Below, piece after piece: positions 1-6,205 of a stretch of DNA of 6,205 bases; position 1 is the first letter of the stretch; each line of letters begins with the position of its first letter. Source of the DNA: Myxococcales bacterium (GTDB lineage Bacteria; Myxococcota; Polyangia; Polyangiales; Polyangiaceae); assembly GCA_020430865.1 (NCBI GenBank), contig JAGQIY010000562.1, forward strand, positions 1-6,205. Reading direction: 5' to 3'. The translations under genes and the position numbers were made by a program. The notes under the pieces are model-generated. The model was not told where the DNA came from. It made no database searches and worked only from the letters and a program-made list of their open reading frames with translations.

Positions 1-246
1 GAGGTCTTGCTCCACGTCACAGTAGTCGTTGGTCAGGTAGGCGAGCACGTTCAACCCAGCGCCGAAGCCTGCGCGGATCACCAGATCCAGCGGACGGGTC
101 CCGAGCGCCAGCATGATCGCCACCGCGGCCACCAGGTTCGCCATTTCGAAGCGACGCAGTCGGTATACGACGACGTCGAACACGATACGGAAGGCAGCGA
201 GCATGGCGAGTGACAGGCCCCAGGGACGAACGGAGCGCTCATGCAT
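1..246 (-). CDS. UbiA-superfamily prenyltransferase, N-terminal part (runs off left edge)
   Basis: The frame is open for 82 codons from an ATG at 246 to base 1 and continues beyond the window. After a short basic and aromatic N-terminus, residues about 35-50 and 53-72 are hydrophobic and look like the start of a multi-pass membrane protein. They lead directly into N73-D74-x-x-D77-x-x-x-D81, the first Asp-rich motif (NDxxDxxxD) by which UbiA-family enzymes bind Mg-prenyl diphosphate. Enzymes of this family attach an isoprenoid chain to an aromatic or polar acceptor in the membrane; the acceptor cannot be told from this fragment. The gene follows pgl on the same strand after a 63-bp gap, so it could be co-transcribed with the pentose-phosphate operon. 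The ATG at 246 lacks a clear Shine-Dalgarno, and no other in-frame start lies between it and the upstream stop at about 286; Met15 is the alternative. Family assignment is fairly good, exact function unknown. Confidence 0.75.
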   Translation of the reverse strand, partial: MHERSVRPWGLSLAMLAAFRIVFDVVVYRLRRFEMANLVAAVAIMLALGTRPLDLVIRAGFGAGLNVLAYLTNDYCDVEQDL

Positions 247-309
247 CGCAGATTTTTGCGCCGAGTTGGCTGGAAAAGCGTCGACTCACCCGAGGCCCAG
301 CGAATCACC

Positions 310-1026
310 TCAGCGAGCTTCGAGGCCCCCCGCCGCAGCGCGGTCAGCGATGATCCGAGCCGTGGCGCGTTCCACTCGGCCTGCCGGCGACGCCGAGCTG
401 CCGCTCACCAACTCGGCGAGCGCATTCCGCTTGGCTTCGCCGCTGACCAGCCACAGCACCTGGCGCGCGCGATTGATCACGGGAAACGTCATGCTCACCC
501 GTGGATGGCCTCGATAGGACGCGACCTCGACCACGTCGACGTCGGCAACGTCCAGCGCAGCGTCGCCAGGCACCAGCGACGCCGTGTGGCCGTCCTCCCC
601 CAAGCCGAGGTGCACCAAATCGAGCACCGGCGGCGTACCCAGCGCGTCACGCAGCGTGCGCGCGTAGCTGGTCGCAGGGTCCGCGCCCTCCACCGGGATC
701 AGGTGCAAGCTCTGCTCGGGGAAGTGCCCATCGTGCAAGAACACCCGCAGCAGCTGCTGAGCGTTGCGGGCGGGGTCACTCAACGGCACGACCCGCTCGT
801 CGACCTGAAACAGTTGCAGCGCTGACCAGGGCAACGACTCGCGCAGCAGGCTCTCGAACATCGGCAGCGGGGTGCTCCCACCACTCAGGGCCAGGCCACA
901 GCGGCCGCGCTCAGCGACCGCACGCAGCGCGCACTCGGCGACGAACGCCGCTCCAGCGCGTGCAGCGCCGAGCGCATCCGGGAACACCTCGAGGGTCGCC
1001 CCACCGGGCAGCTTCTGGAGAGCCAC
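310..1026 (-). CDS. pgl: 6-phosphogluconolactonase
   Basis: Hydrolyses 6-phosphoglucono-delta-lactone to 6-phosphogluconate, the second step of the oxidative pentose-phosphate pathway, in the cytoplasm. The 238-residue product has the usual length of the DevB/Pgl (NagB-like) family and its diagnostic blocks in order: LALSGGSTP at residues 45-53 (phosphate-binding loop), FQVDERVVP at 73-81, the conserved Asn at 88, LGLGEDGHTASL at 140-151 (catalytic and phosphate region), SMTFPVIN at 178-185, and SGEAKRNAL at 195-203. The start is a GTG at 1026, three bases after the stop codon of the fused kinase-dehydrogenase gene and in the same reading frame. A weak AGAG ribosome site lies about six bases upstream, inside the end of the preceding gene. 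No plausible start is found nearer than Met56, which would remove the phosphate loop. It is the last gene of the tight zwf-fusion-pgl cluster and is probably translated by coupling or re-initiation. Confidence 0.95.
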   Translation of the reverse strand: MALQKLPGGATLEVFPDALGAARAGAAFVAECALRAVAERGRCGLALSGGSTPLPMFESLLRESLPWSALQLFQVDERVVPLSDPARNAQQLLRVFLHDGHFPEQSLHLIPVEGADPATSYARTLRDALGTPPVLDLVHLGLGEDGHTASLVPGDAALDVADVDVVEVASYRGHPRVSMTFPVINRARQVLWLVSGEAKRNALAELVSGSSASPAGRVERATARIIADRAAAGGLEAR

Positions 1027-1029
1027 GAC

Positions 1030-2748
1030 TCACTCTGTCTTCTCGGCGTGGCCACCGAACGCGTGCCGCATGGCCGACAGCACGCGGTCCGCGAAGTCTG
1101 CGCGGCCTCGAGAAGCAAATCGTTGATAGAGCGCGGCGCTGAGCACCGGCACGGGCACCCCCTCGTCGATGGCTGCCTGGATCGTCCACCGCCCCTCTCC
1201 CGAGTCGCTCACGCGGCCGGCGAACTGCGAGAGCTTGGCGTCACCCGCGAGCTCTCCAGCCGTCAGGTCGAGTAGCCAGGATCCGATCACGCTGCCGCGC
1301 CGCCACACCTCGGCGATTTCCGCGAGGTTTAGCTCATACTCGAAGTTCTGAGGATCGCGCATGGGCGCCGTCTCGGCGTCGCTCGCGTGCTCCAGCATCC
1401 CGACAGCGGCGTGCTCCAGCACGTTGAGTCCCTCGGCGTACGCCGCCATCAGGCCGTACTCGATGCCGTTGTGGACCATCTTGACGAAGTGGCCCGCGCC
1501 AGGCCCCCCGCAGTGGAAGAAGCCTCGCTCCGCGCTGGTCACGGCACCTTCTTTCCCTGGGGTGCGGGGCGCCGCCTCGACACCAGGCGCCAGAGCATCG
1601 AAGAACGGGGTCAACGCCTGCACCACCTCGGCCTCACCACCAATCATCTGGCAGTAGCCGCGCTCGAGTCCCCACACCCCACCGCTGGTGCCCACGTCGA
1701 CGTAGTGGATCCCGCGCTTCGAGAGGCGCTTGGCGCGGTGTATGTCGTCCACGTAGTACGAGTTGCCGCCGTCGATCACCACGTCCCCGGCGGACAGCAG
1801 GGGCACCAGCTCCGCGAGGGCGGACTCCACGACCGATGCTGGCACCATCAACCAGATGGCCCGCGGCGCCTCGAGCTGTTCCACGAGCTGTGCGAGCGAC
1901 TCGCTCGGTGTCGCACCGAGCGCGGCGAGGCGCTCGACTGCTTCGGACTCGTGGTCGTAGACCACGGCCTGACAGCCATTGCGCAGGAGTCGGCGCACCA
2001 TGCTGCCTCCCATGCGCCCGAGCCCGACCATACCCAACGTCGGCGCACCTCGCCCCGGCTTGCGGCTCGGCGCACCGCTCGAGCTGGTGTCCTCCGGCGT
2101 GTCTCCCCAGAGCTTGAAGCCCCCAAGAAACGCGTTGCGGTTGTCGCCGATGCGAACCCACTCCGGCAGCTTCGGCACGTCCTTGGCGTTCCCCCCGCCC
2201 AGCACGACGTAGTCTGGCAACAGCGCGGAGTGCAGCGCCTCGACGATGGTACGCACGCGCTCGCCCCACTTGTCCGAGCCGTGCTTCTTCAGCGCAGCGG
2301 CCCCCACGTAGTCCTCGTAGGTCTTGCCCTTGCGAAACGAGAGGTGCGCGAGCTCCATCTCAACGACGTGACCGTTGATGATGAGCGCCGAGCCGAGGCC
2401 AGTACCCAGCCCCAAGAACAACATGCGCCCGCCTTCGTAGCTGCCGAGCGCCTGCATCGCGGCGTCATTGATCACCTTGACCGGGCAGCCGAACGCCGTC
2501 TCGAAGTCGAAGCCGACCCAGCCCTTGCCAAGGTTCACTGGTTCCGCGGTGATACGACCGTCGCGAACGACTCCAGGGTAGCCGATGGAGACGCGATCGT
2601 AGTCCCAGCCCTGAGTTGCCTGCCTGACCTGCTGGACGAACTCCTCCGCGCTGAGATCGTCATCGGAGGAGAACTTTCGCGGCTTGCTCTCACCGGGAAT
2701 GAGGGCCTTCACGTGAGAACCGCCGATGTCGATGCTGAGTGTCGTCAT
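1030..2748 (-). CDS. gnd: Fused polyphosphate-type glucokinase (ROK) and 6-phosphogluconate dehydrogenase (decarboxylating)
   Basis: A 572-residue two-domain enzyme. Residues 1 to about 215 are a ROK-family sugar kinase of the polyphosphate-glucokinase type: DIGGSHVK at 7-14 (phosphate 1), GYPGV at 56-60, catalytic Asp95 within INDA, GLGTGLG at 113-119 (phosphate 2), ELAH at 132-135, VVLGGGNAK at 181-189. The zinc-binding CxCGxxGC block of many ROK proteins is absent, as in known polyphosphate glucokinases. A Ser/Pro/Gly-rich linker (about 218-236) leads to a short-form 6-phosphogluconate dehydrogenase: Rossmann GLGRMG at 242-247, DGGNS at 326-330, [10 protein letters not shown] at 353-362, and the catalytic Lys423 and Glu430 in the KMVHNGIE block. 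Asp265 after beta strand 2 predicts NAD rather than NADP. The expected roles are glucose to glucose-6-phosphate and 6-phosphogluconate to ribulose-5-phosphate plus CO2. The ATG at 2748 is chosen over the more upstream frame opening (2880) because the kinase fold begins there, after an AGAGGA site. It overlaps the zwf stop by four bases. Confidence 0.93.
   Translation of the reverse strand: MTTLSIDIGGSHVKALIPGESKPRKFSSDDDLSAEEFVQQVRQATQGWDYDRVSIGYPGVVRDGRITAEPVNLGKGWVGFDFETAFGCPVKVINDAAMQALGSYEGGRMLFLGLGTGLGSALIINGHVVEMELAHLSFRKGKTYEDYVGAAALKKHGSDKWGERVRTIVEALHSALLPDYVVLGGGNAKDVPKLPEWVRIGDNRNAFLGGFKLWGDTPEDTSSSGAPSRKPGRGAPTLGMVGLGRMGGSMVRRLLRNGCQAVVYDHESEAVERLAALGATPSESLAQLVEQLEAPRAIWLMVPASVVESALAELVPLLSAGDVVIDGGNSYYVDDIHRAKRLSKRGIHYVDVGTSGGVWGLERGYCQMIGGEAEVVQALTPFFDALAPGVEAAPRTPGKEGAVTSAERGFFHCGGPGAGHFVKMVHNGIEYGLMAAYAEGLNVLEHAAVGMLEHASDAETAPMRDPQNFEYELNLAEIAEVWRRGSVIGSWLLDLTAGELAGDAKLSQFAGRVSDSGEGRWTIQAAIDEGVPVPVLSAALYQRFASRGRADFADRVLSAMRHAFGGHAEKTE
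2745..2748 (-). other. ATGA stop-start overlap between zwf and the fusion gene
   Basis: On the minus strand the ATG of the kinase-dehydrogenase gene and the TGA of zwf share four bases (ATGA). This arrangement usually means translational coupling, so the two products should be made in linked amounts. It is direct evidence that the two genes share a transcript. Confidence 0.9.
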
Positions 2749-4118
2749 GTTCGTTCCTCTGGCGACTCCCAGCCGCCGATATCCGCTGCCAAGCGTTCTG
2801 CTTCTGCTGGTCCCCAGGTGCCAGGGGCGTAGGGTCGCACGGTGGGCGGAGAAGCCAAGACCCCGTCTACCACCTTCCACGCCGCTTCCACGGCGTCCTG
2901 GCGAGCAAACAGCGTCGGATCCCCTTCCAACGCGTCATTCAGCAAGCGCTCGTAAGCGCTCATCACCTCGCCCGTCGGTCGATCCACCAGGGCGAGCTCC
3001 GTCGCCTCGGACTCCATCTCGTCCCCTGGCCTCTTGATGCGTGCTCCGAGGGACACGTTGAGCTCCGGACTCAGGCGCAGCCGCAAGAAGTTACCTTTCC
3101 CTGGGGCAAGCCGGCTCAGCGGCGGTCGCTTGAAGTCGACCACCACCTCGGTCGCACTGATTGGCAAGCACTTCCCGGCACGGATCAGGAACGGCACTCC
3201 ATCCCAGCGCCAGGAGTCGATCGCCAGGCGAAGCGCGGCGTAGGTCTCCACGCCAGAGTCAGCCGAGACCCCCTTCTCCTCGCGGTAACCGTCGAACTGG
3301 CCGCGCACGACGTCCCCGGCCGTGAGCGGCCGGATCTGGCGAAACACCTTCACCAGCTCGTCGCGCAGCGCCTCGTTGTAGGTGGTCGCTGGGGGTTCCA
3401 TGGCGAGGAAACCGATGACCTGCATCAGGTGATTCTGGACCACGTCTCGAATCGCCCCCGCCTCCTCGTAGAAGCTCCCCCGCCCCTGCACCCCGAAACG
3501 CTCCGCCATCGTGATCTGGACGCTCTCGATGTAGTTGCGGTTCCAGAGCGGCTCGAGGAAGGTGTTGGCGAAGCGCAGGACCACCAGGTTCTGCACCGTC
3601 TCCTTGCCGAGGTAGTGATCGATGCGAAAGATCGACGCCTCGTCGAAGACGCTCGAGATCGTCTCGTTTAGTTTCCGCGCAGATTCTCGATCTCGCCCGA
3701 ACGGCTTCTCGATGATCACCCGCGCGCCCCGCGCGCAGCCAGCCTCGCTGAGCTGACGGATCACGACTGGGAACAGGCTGGGCGGAATCGCCAGGTAGTG
3801 CACGGGTCTCTCGGAGCCATCCAGTTGCTCCCGCAGCTTGCTGAATGTCTTGCCGTCCTTGTAGTCGCCATCGACGTAGCGCAGCAGCCCGAGCAGGCGC
3901 TCCAGGGCCGCGTCGTCTTCCAGCGTCCCGTGCTCCCTGACGCTCGCGCGCGCCCGCTCCCGCAGCGCCTCGACGCTCTTCCCGGAGCGCGCGACGCCGA
4001 CGATCGGGATGTCCAGTCCGCGGCGACTCACGAGCGCATGGAGCGCTGGAAAGATCTTCTTGAACGCGAGGTCCCCGGTGGCCCCGAAGAAGACGAGCGC
4101 GTCAGCGTGACGGGCCAA
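2745..4118 (-). CDS. zwf: Glucose-6-phosphate 1-dehydrogenase
   Basis: Oxidises glucose-6-phosphate to 6-phosphoglucono-lactone with reduction of NAD(P), the committed step of the oxidative pentose-phosphate route. The 457-residue product is near the normal length. It shows [10 protein letters not shown] at 12-21 (nucleotide loop), Arg44 in GVARSGK after beta strand 2 (typical of NADP binding), EKPFG at 137-141, the active-site signature RIDHYLGKE at 165-173 (Asp167, His168, Lys172), His230 in QNHL as the likely catalytic base, and RAGK at 313-316. The start is a TTG at 4118: it places the nucleotide loop at the usual distance from the N-terminus, has a strong GGAGG site nine bases upstream, and no in-frame ATG or GTG is suitable. 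The frame stays open far upstream (to 4808), but that part is antisense to the flavoprotein gene and shows no family similarity. It is the first gene of the operon; its promoter should lie in 4119-4285. Confidence 0.97.
   Translation of the reverse strand: MARHADALVFFGATGDLAFKKIFPALHALVSRRGLDIPIVGVARSGKSVEALRERARASVREHGTLEDDAALERLLGLLRYVDGDYKDGKTFSKLREQLDGSERPVHYLAIPPSLFPVVIRQLSEAGCARGARVIIEKPFGRDRESARKLNETISSVFDEASIFRIDHYLGKETVQNLVVLRFANTFLEPLWNRNYIESVQITMAERFGVQGRGSFYEEAGAIRDVVQNHLMQVIGFLAMEPPATTYNEALRDELVKVFRQIRPLTAGDVVRGQFDGYREEKGVSADSGVETYAALRLAIDSWRWDGVPFLIRAGKCLPISATEVVVDFKRPPLSRLAPGKGNFLRLRLSPELNVSLGARIKRPGDEMESEATELALVDRPTGEVMSAYERLLNDALEGDPTLFARQDAVEAAWKVVDGVLASPPTVRPYAPGTWGPAEAERLAADIGGWESPEERT
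2755..2760 (-). promoter_or_regulatory. Ribosome binding site of the fusion gene
   Basis: AGAGGA lies six bases before the ATG at 2748, inside the last codons of zwf. It fixes the start at 2748 and argues against the longer opening to 2880, whose extra residues are Arg/Gly-rich and out-of-frame zwf sequence. Confidence 0.75.
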
Positions 4119-4285
4119 TGCCTTCCCCCTCCCCCCCCAAAAACCCGCCGCAGGGGCCGAACAACGAATGCATGTCCTCGATCTAACCGCTCTGCCGCCG
4201 GAATCGCACCCCCCGCCGATCCGCGACCCCAGTTCTCCGTTGCCTTCGCTGGAGGGCCGCTCCAATCTTCCGCTCAGGCGACAGA
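4119..4285. promoter_or_regulatory. Divergent intergenic region between zwf and the flavoprotein gene
   Basis: These 167 bases lie between two genes transcribed away from each other, so both promoters are expected here by position. I see no convincing -35/-10 pair on either strand and no clear operator palindrome or riboswitch-like structure. The middle part (about 4150-4190) is the least GC-rich segment and the most likely place for promoter elements. The call rests on gene orientation only. Confidence 0.55.
4128..4138 (-). promoter_or_regulatory. Ribosome binding site of zwf within a G-rich tract
   Basis: Reading the minus strand, five T (4143-4139) are followed by eight G (4138-4131), an A, five G, AAGGCA and the TTG start. 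GGAGG (4132-4128) is nine bases from the TTG and supports that start. The run of eight G overlaps the ribosome site and is the longest homopolymer in the window. Confidence 0.7.
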
Positions 4286-5464
4286 ATGACAGGACGCTAC
4301 GACGTGCTCGTGATCGGGGCCGGCCCAGCTGGAGCCGCCGCCGCGATTCATGCCGCACGCGCGGGTCTGTCAGTGGCTCTGATCGACCGAAGCCGCTTCC
4401 CCCGCGCCAAGACCTGTGGTGATGCGCTGAGCAACCTGGCGCTGCGTGAGCTGGCTGATCTGGGGGTGAGGGAGCCCCTCGAGGCACGTGGCACTCCCGT
4501 TCACGGCGCCGTAGCGATCTTCCCCGATGGCTTCTCGGTGCGCCGCAGCTATGGCGCCCTGCCTGGCTGCATCCTGCCACGGTTCCTGCTCGATGAGGCG
4601 ATCGTGAGGCGTGCGGTGGAGGCTGGCGCGACGCTGCTCGAGGGGCATCAGGCGGAGCACGTGCTGACAGAGAGCGATGGTACGCTACGCATCGTCGCCC
4701 GTCGCCGCGACGGAGCGCCGACCTCGCGGCGACTCGAGCTGCATGGGCGCTGTGTGATCGGCGCCGATGGCCCTGGCAGCCTGGCGCGCCGCGCCCTGGG
4801 GCAACCACACGCCGTCGAGCGCCACCTGGGCGTGGCCGCTACCGGCTACTTCACCGGAGTGAAGCTAGGCGAGGCGCATACCAGCGAGCACTACTTCGCG
4901 AAGTCGTTGCCACACGGATACTTTTGGGTGTTCCCGGCCGCGGGCGGTGAGAGCAACGTCGGGGTCTACCAGCGGGCCGACACCTTCAAGCAGAACCACA
5001 AGAAGCTTGGTCACCTGCTGGACGGCTTCGTCTCCGAGCACCCAGAGAGCTTCGGCGCAGCCGAACGGCGCGGACCACTTCACAGCTGGCAGCTCCCGCT
5101 ATCGCACTGGGGCTTGCCTCCCGCTGGCCCGGGCATCCTGTGCTGTGGTGACGCTGCCAGCGGCGTGGACGGCCTCACCGGCGAAGGGATCTTCCAGGCA
5201 CTCTACTCCGGACGCCTGGCAGCGGAGAGCGCCGCGACGGCGCTGGCTCGAGGCGGAAGCATCGATGCTGCAGACGCCAAGCGCTACCAGCGAAGGCTGG
5301 CGAGGCGCATCAGCTTCCCCCAGGCAGGGCGCAGCCTGATCCAAGAAGCGCTGACTCAGGTAGTGGACCACGACCTGGAGCGCTTCGGTGTCGTTCAGCG
5401 TCTGCTCGAGCTCGGCTACGGCGGCGGAGCGCTCGAGATCACCAAGCGGGTGGGCGCCGCGTGA
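4286..5464 (+). CDS. Geranylgeranyl reductase family FAD-dependent oxidoreductase
   Basis: A 392-residue flavoprotein of the p-hydroxybenzoate-hydroxylase fold, geranylgeranyl reductase branch. Seen in order: the dinucleotide loop GAGPAG at 11-16 with Asp34 at the end of beta strand 2 for the FAD ribose; PRAKTCGD at 39-46, the Cys-Gly block typical of the family; GADGPGS at 159-165; YFWVFP at 212-217, matching the Y-x-W-x-FP lipid-pocket motif; and [17 protein letters not shown] at 286-302, the second FAD motif. Family members use a reduced flavin, recharged by NAD(P)H or ferredoxin, to saturate double bonds of prenyl chains on chlorophyll, quinones or archaeal-type lipids; some have other substrates. 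No membrane segment is evident, so it should be soluble or peripheral. The ATG at 4286 starts four residues before the beta strand; only a weak AGG ribosome site precedes it. It diverges from zwf, and a UbiA-type prenyltransferase lies beyond the operon. The actual substrate is unknown. Confidence 0.88.
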   Translation: MTGRYDVLVIGAGPAGAAAAIHAARAGLSVALIDRSRFPRAKTCGDALSNLALRELADLGVREPLEARGTPVHGAVAIFPDGFSVRRSYGALPGCILPRFLLDEAIVRRAVEAGATLLEGHQAEHVLTESDGTLRIVARRRDGAPTSRRLELHGRCVIGADGPGSLARRALGQPHAVERHLGVAATGYFTGVKLGEAHTSEHYFAKSLPHGYFWVFPAAGGESNVGVYQRADTFKQNHKKLGHLLDGFVSEHPESFGAAERRGPLHSWQLPLSHWGLPPAGPGILCCGDAASGVDGLTGEGIFQALYSGRLAAESAATALARGGSIDAADAKRYQRRLARRISFPQAGRSLIQEALTQVVDHDLERFGVVQRLLELGYGGGALEITKRVGAA

Positions 5465-5524
5465 GCGGAGATCCTTTTACCTTCGCGTTGCTTGGTCACT
5501 GGCTGCCAGGAGAGCCCGGGGGCG
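5465..5524. other. Convergent intergenic gap
   Basis: Sixty bases separate the 3' ends of two genes that point toward each other. A short imperfect inverted repeat (CTGG-CTG-CCAG, about 5500-5510) is present, but the stem is only four pairs with no T-run on either side. I do not call a terminator. Confidence 0.5.
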
Positions 5525-6205
5525 TCAGTACACGTTGAAGATCTCGAACCTCGCGGGTGGCGCATTCACGCGAATGAAGCCCACCCGATCGCCCGCCACG
5601 TCTTCGCGCTCGACGCTGCAATCCGGGCGACAGCCCAGGCTCTCCATGTAGTGGAAGCGCAGCACGACGTCTCCCTCGGAGCTTGCTCTCGCATTTTCTA
5701 CGCGGATTAGATTCATGCGCTGGGCGGTCACCCGGCCACTGCCACGCTGAAAATAGCTCGGCTCGGCGCGCACCCTGTAGATGCGGTAGCCCTGGACGAT
5801 CTCCACGGGCTGCACCAGCTTGAGCTGATCCTCGATGGGCGAGCGAAAGCCGGACTCGATCACGTAGCCCACCGCATAGCGCTCGAAGAACGCCGGCATC
5901 CCGGCAGGCTTCAGCTTGCCGTCATCCATCGAGCGATACGGATGGGCGTCCACGTGGGGCACGTTGCGCTCACGGATGCCGCCGAGCACGGGAACGTCGG
6001 TGCTGGCCGCGACGTACTCTCCGAGCACCCAGTCGTTGATCGCCACGCGACCCCGCCCCTGATGGTGCTTCAAGAGCCACTCCCTCAGGGCCTGTTGCTG
6101 GGGAGACGCCGGGGCGTGACCGAGCCAAACAGGCTTGGGCTCGTTGAGCGAGACGAGGGGAGAACCGAGCAGATCCCGATCGGACCGCATCACCTGCTGC
6201 GGCAA
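5525..6205 (-). CDS. C-terminal part of a large, probably membrane-anchored protein of uncertain family (runs off right edge)
   Basis: The frame is open from the right edge to a TGA at 5525, giving 226-227 residues. The first codon in the window is TTG, without a visible ribosome site, so the true start most likely lies outside. The visible part is soluble, without membrane segments, rich in beta-type alternation and aromatic residues, and ends with a hydrophobic FEIFNVY. Blocks such as GRVAINDW (residues 52-59), a VPVLGGIRERN stretch (71-81), YAVGYVIESG (109-118) and GYRIYRVRAEPS (138-149) recall the extracytoplasmic tail of multi-pass GT-C or YfhO-like proteins. A Cys192-RPD-Cys196 pair could form a disulfide outside the cytoplasm. 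This family suggestion is inference from general resemblance only. It converges on the flavoprotein gene, so no functional tie is implied. Confidence 0.6.
   Translation of the reverse strand: MPQQVMRSDRDLLGSPLVSLNEPKPVWLGHAPASPQQQALREWLLKHHQGRGRVAINDWVLGEYVAASTDVPVLGGIRERNVPHVDAHPYRSMDDGKLKPAGMPAFFERYAVGYVIESGFRSPIEDQLKLVQPVEIVQGYRIYRVRAEPSYFQRGSGRVTAQRMNLIRVENARASSEGDVVLRFHYMESLGCRPDCSVEREDVAGDRVGFIRVNAPPARFEIFNVY

Noticed and set aside
78..308. A 76-codon minus-strand open frame after pgl
   Set aside because: It is in a different frame from the UbiA-like reading, is Arg/Ser/Trp-rich and has no motif; the other minus frame gives a hydrophobic protein with a perfect NDxxDxxxD motif.
1387..2832. 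A 481-codon open frame on the plus strand, antisense to the fusion gene
   Set aside because: High GC with strong third-position bias keeps opposite frames open. The translation is His/Arg/Ala-rich with no recognisable motifs, while the minus strand encodes clear enzyme signatures over the same bases.
2749..2880. Extension of the fusion gene by 44 codons to a start at 2880
   Set aside because: The extra residues are an out-of-frame reading of the zwf 3' end; the ATG at 2748 has a good AGAGGA site and starts the kinase fold directly.
2739..3671. A 310-codon plus-strand open frame opposite zwf
   Set aside because: Its composition is that of a shadow frame, and zwf is certain on the other strand.
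4119..4808. Upstream extension of zwf by 230 codons to an ATG at 4808
   Set aside because: The added part is Arg/Ser-rich, lies antisense to the flavoprotein gene and crosses the intergenic region; the TTG at 4118 with GGAGG gives a normal Zwf N-terminus.
5495..5524. Possible intrinsic terminator between the convergent genes
   Set aside because: The best stem is four pairs and there is no U-tract on either strand.

Overview
The window is GC-rich, densely packed bacterial chromosome with no mobile elements, RNA genes, CRISPR arrays or long non-coding stretches. The codon bias toward G/C in third positions, the style of the proteins and the presence of isoprenoid-type enzymes fit a Myxococcota-like (deltaproteobacterial) genome. 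That assignment is a guess from protein character, not from a marker gene.

The core (310-4118, minus strand) is a three-cistron operon read right to left: zwf (glucose-6-phosphate dehydrogenase), then a single protein joining a ROK/polyphosphate-type glucokinase to a short-form 6-phosphogluconate dehydrogenase, then pgl (6-phosphogluconolactonase). zwf and the fusion gene overlap by four bases (ATGA). pgl starts three bases after the fusion gene's stop codon and in the same reading frame. Together the cistrons encode every step from free glucose to ribulose-5-phosphate: phosphorylation, oxidation, lactone hydrolysis and oxidative decarboxylation. The dehydrogenase half has an Asp after the second beta strand, which predicts NAD preference, whereas Zwf keeps an Arg typical of NADP enzymes.

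Downstream of pgl, on the same strand, the first 246 bases hold the 5' end of a membrane prenyltransferase gene of the UbiA superfamily (NDxxDxxxD motif). It runs off the left edge.

A 167-bp divergent intergenic region (4119-4285) separates zwf from a plus-strand flavoprotein of the geranylgeranyl reductase family (4286-5464). A prenyltransferase and a prenyl reductase therefore flank an operon that makes reducing power, which suggests (inference) a local link between NADPH supply and isoprenoid-lipid or quinone maturation. The right end (5525-6205, minus strand) is the C-terminal part of a large protein that I cannot name firmly; it looks like the soluble tail of a multi-pass membrane glycosyltransferase-like protein. 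It converges on the flavoprotein gene across a 60-bp gap.
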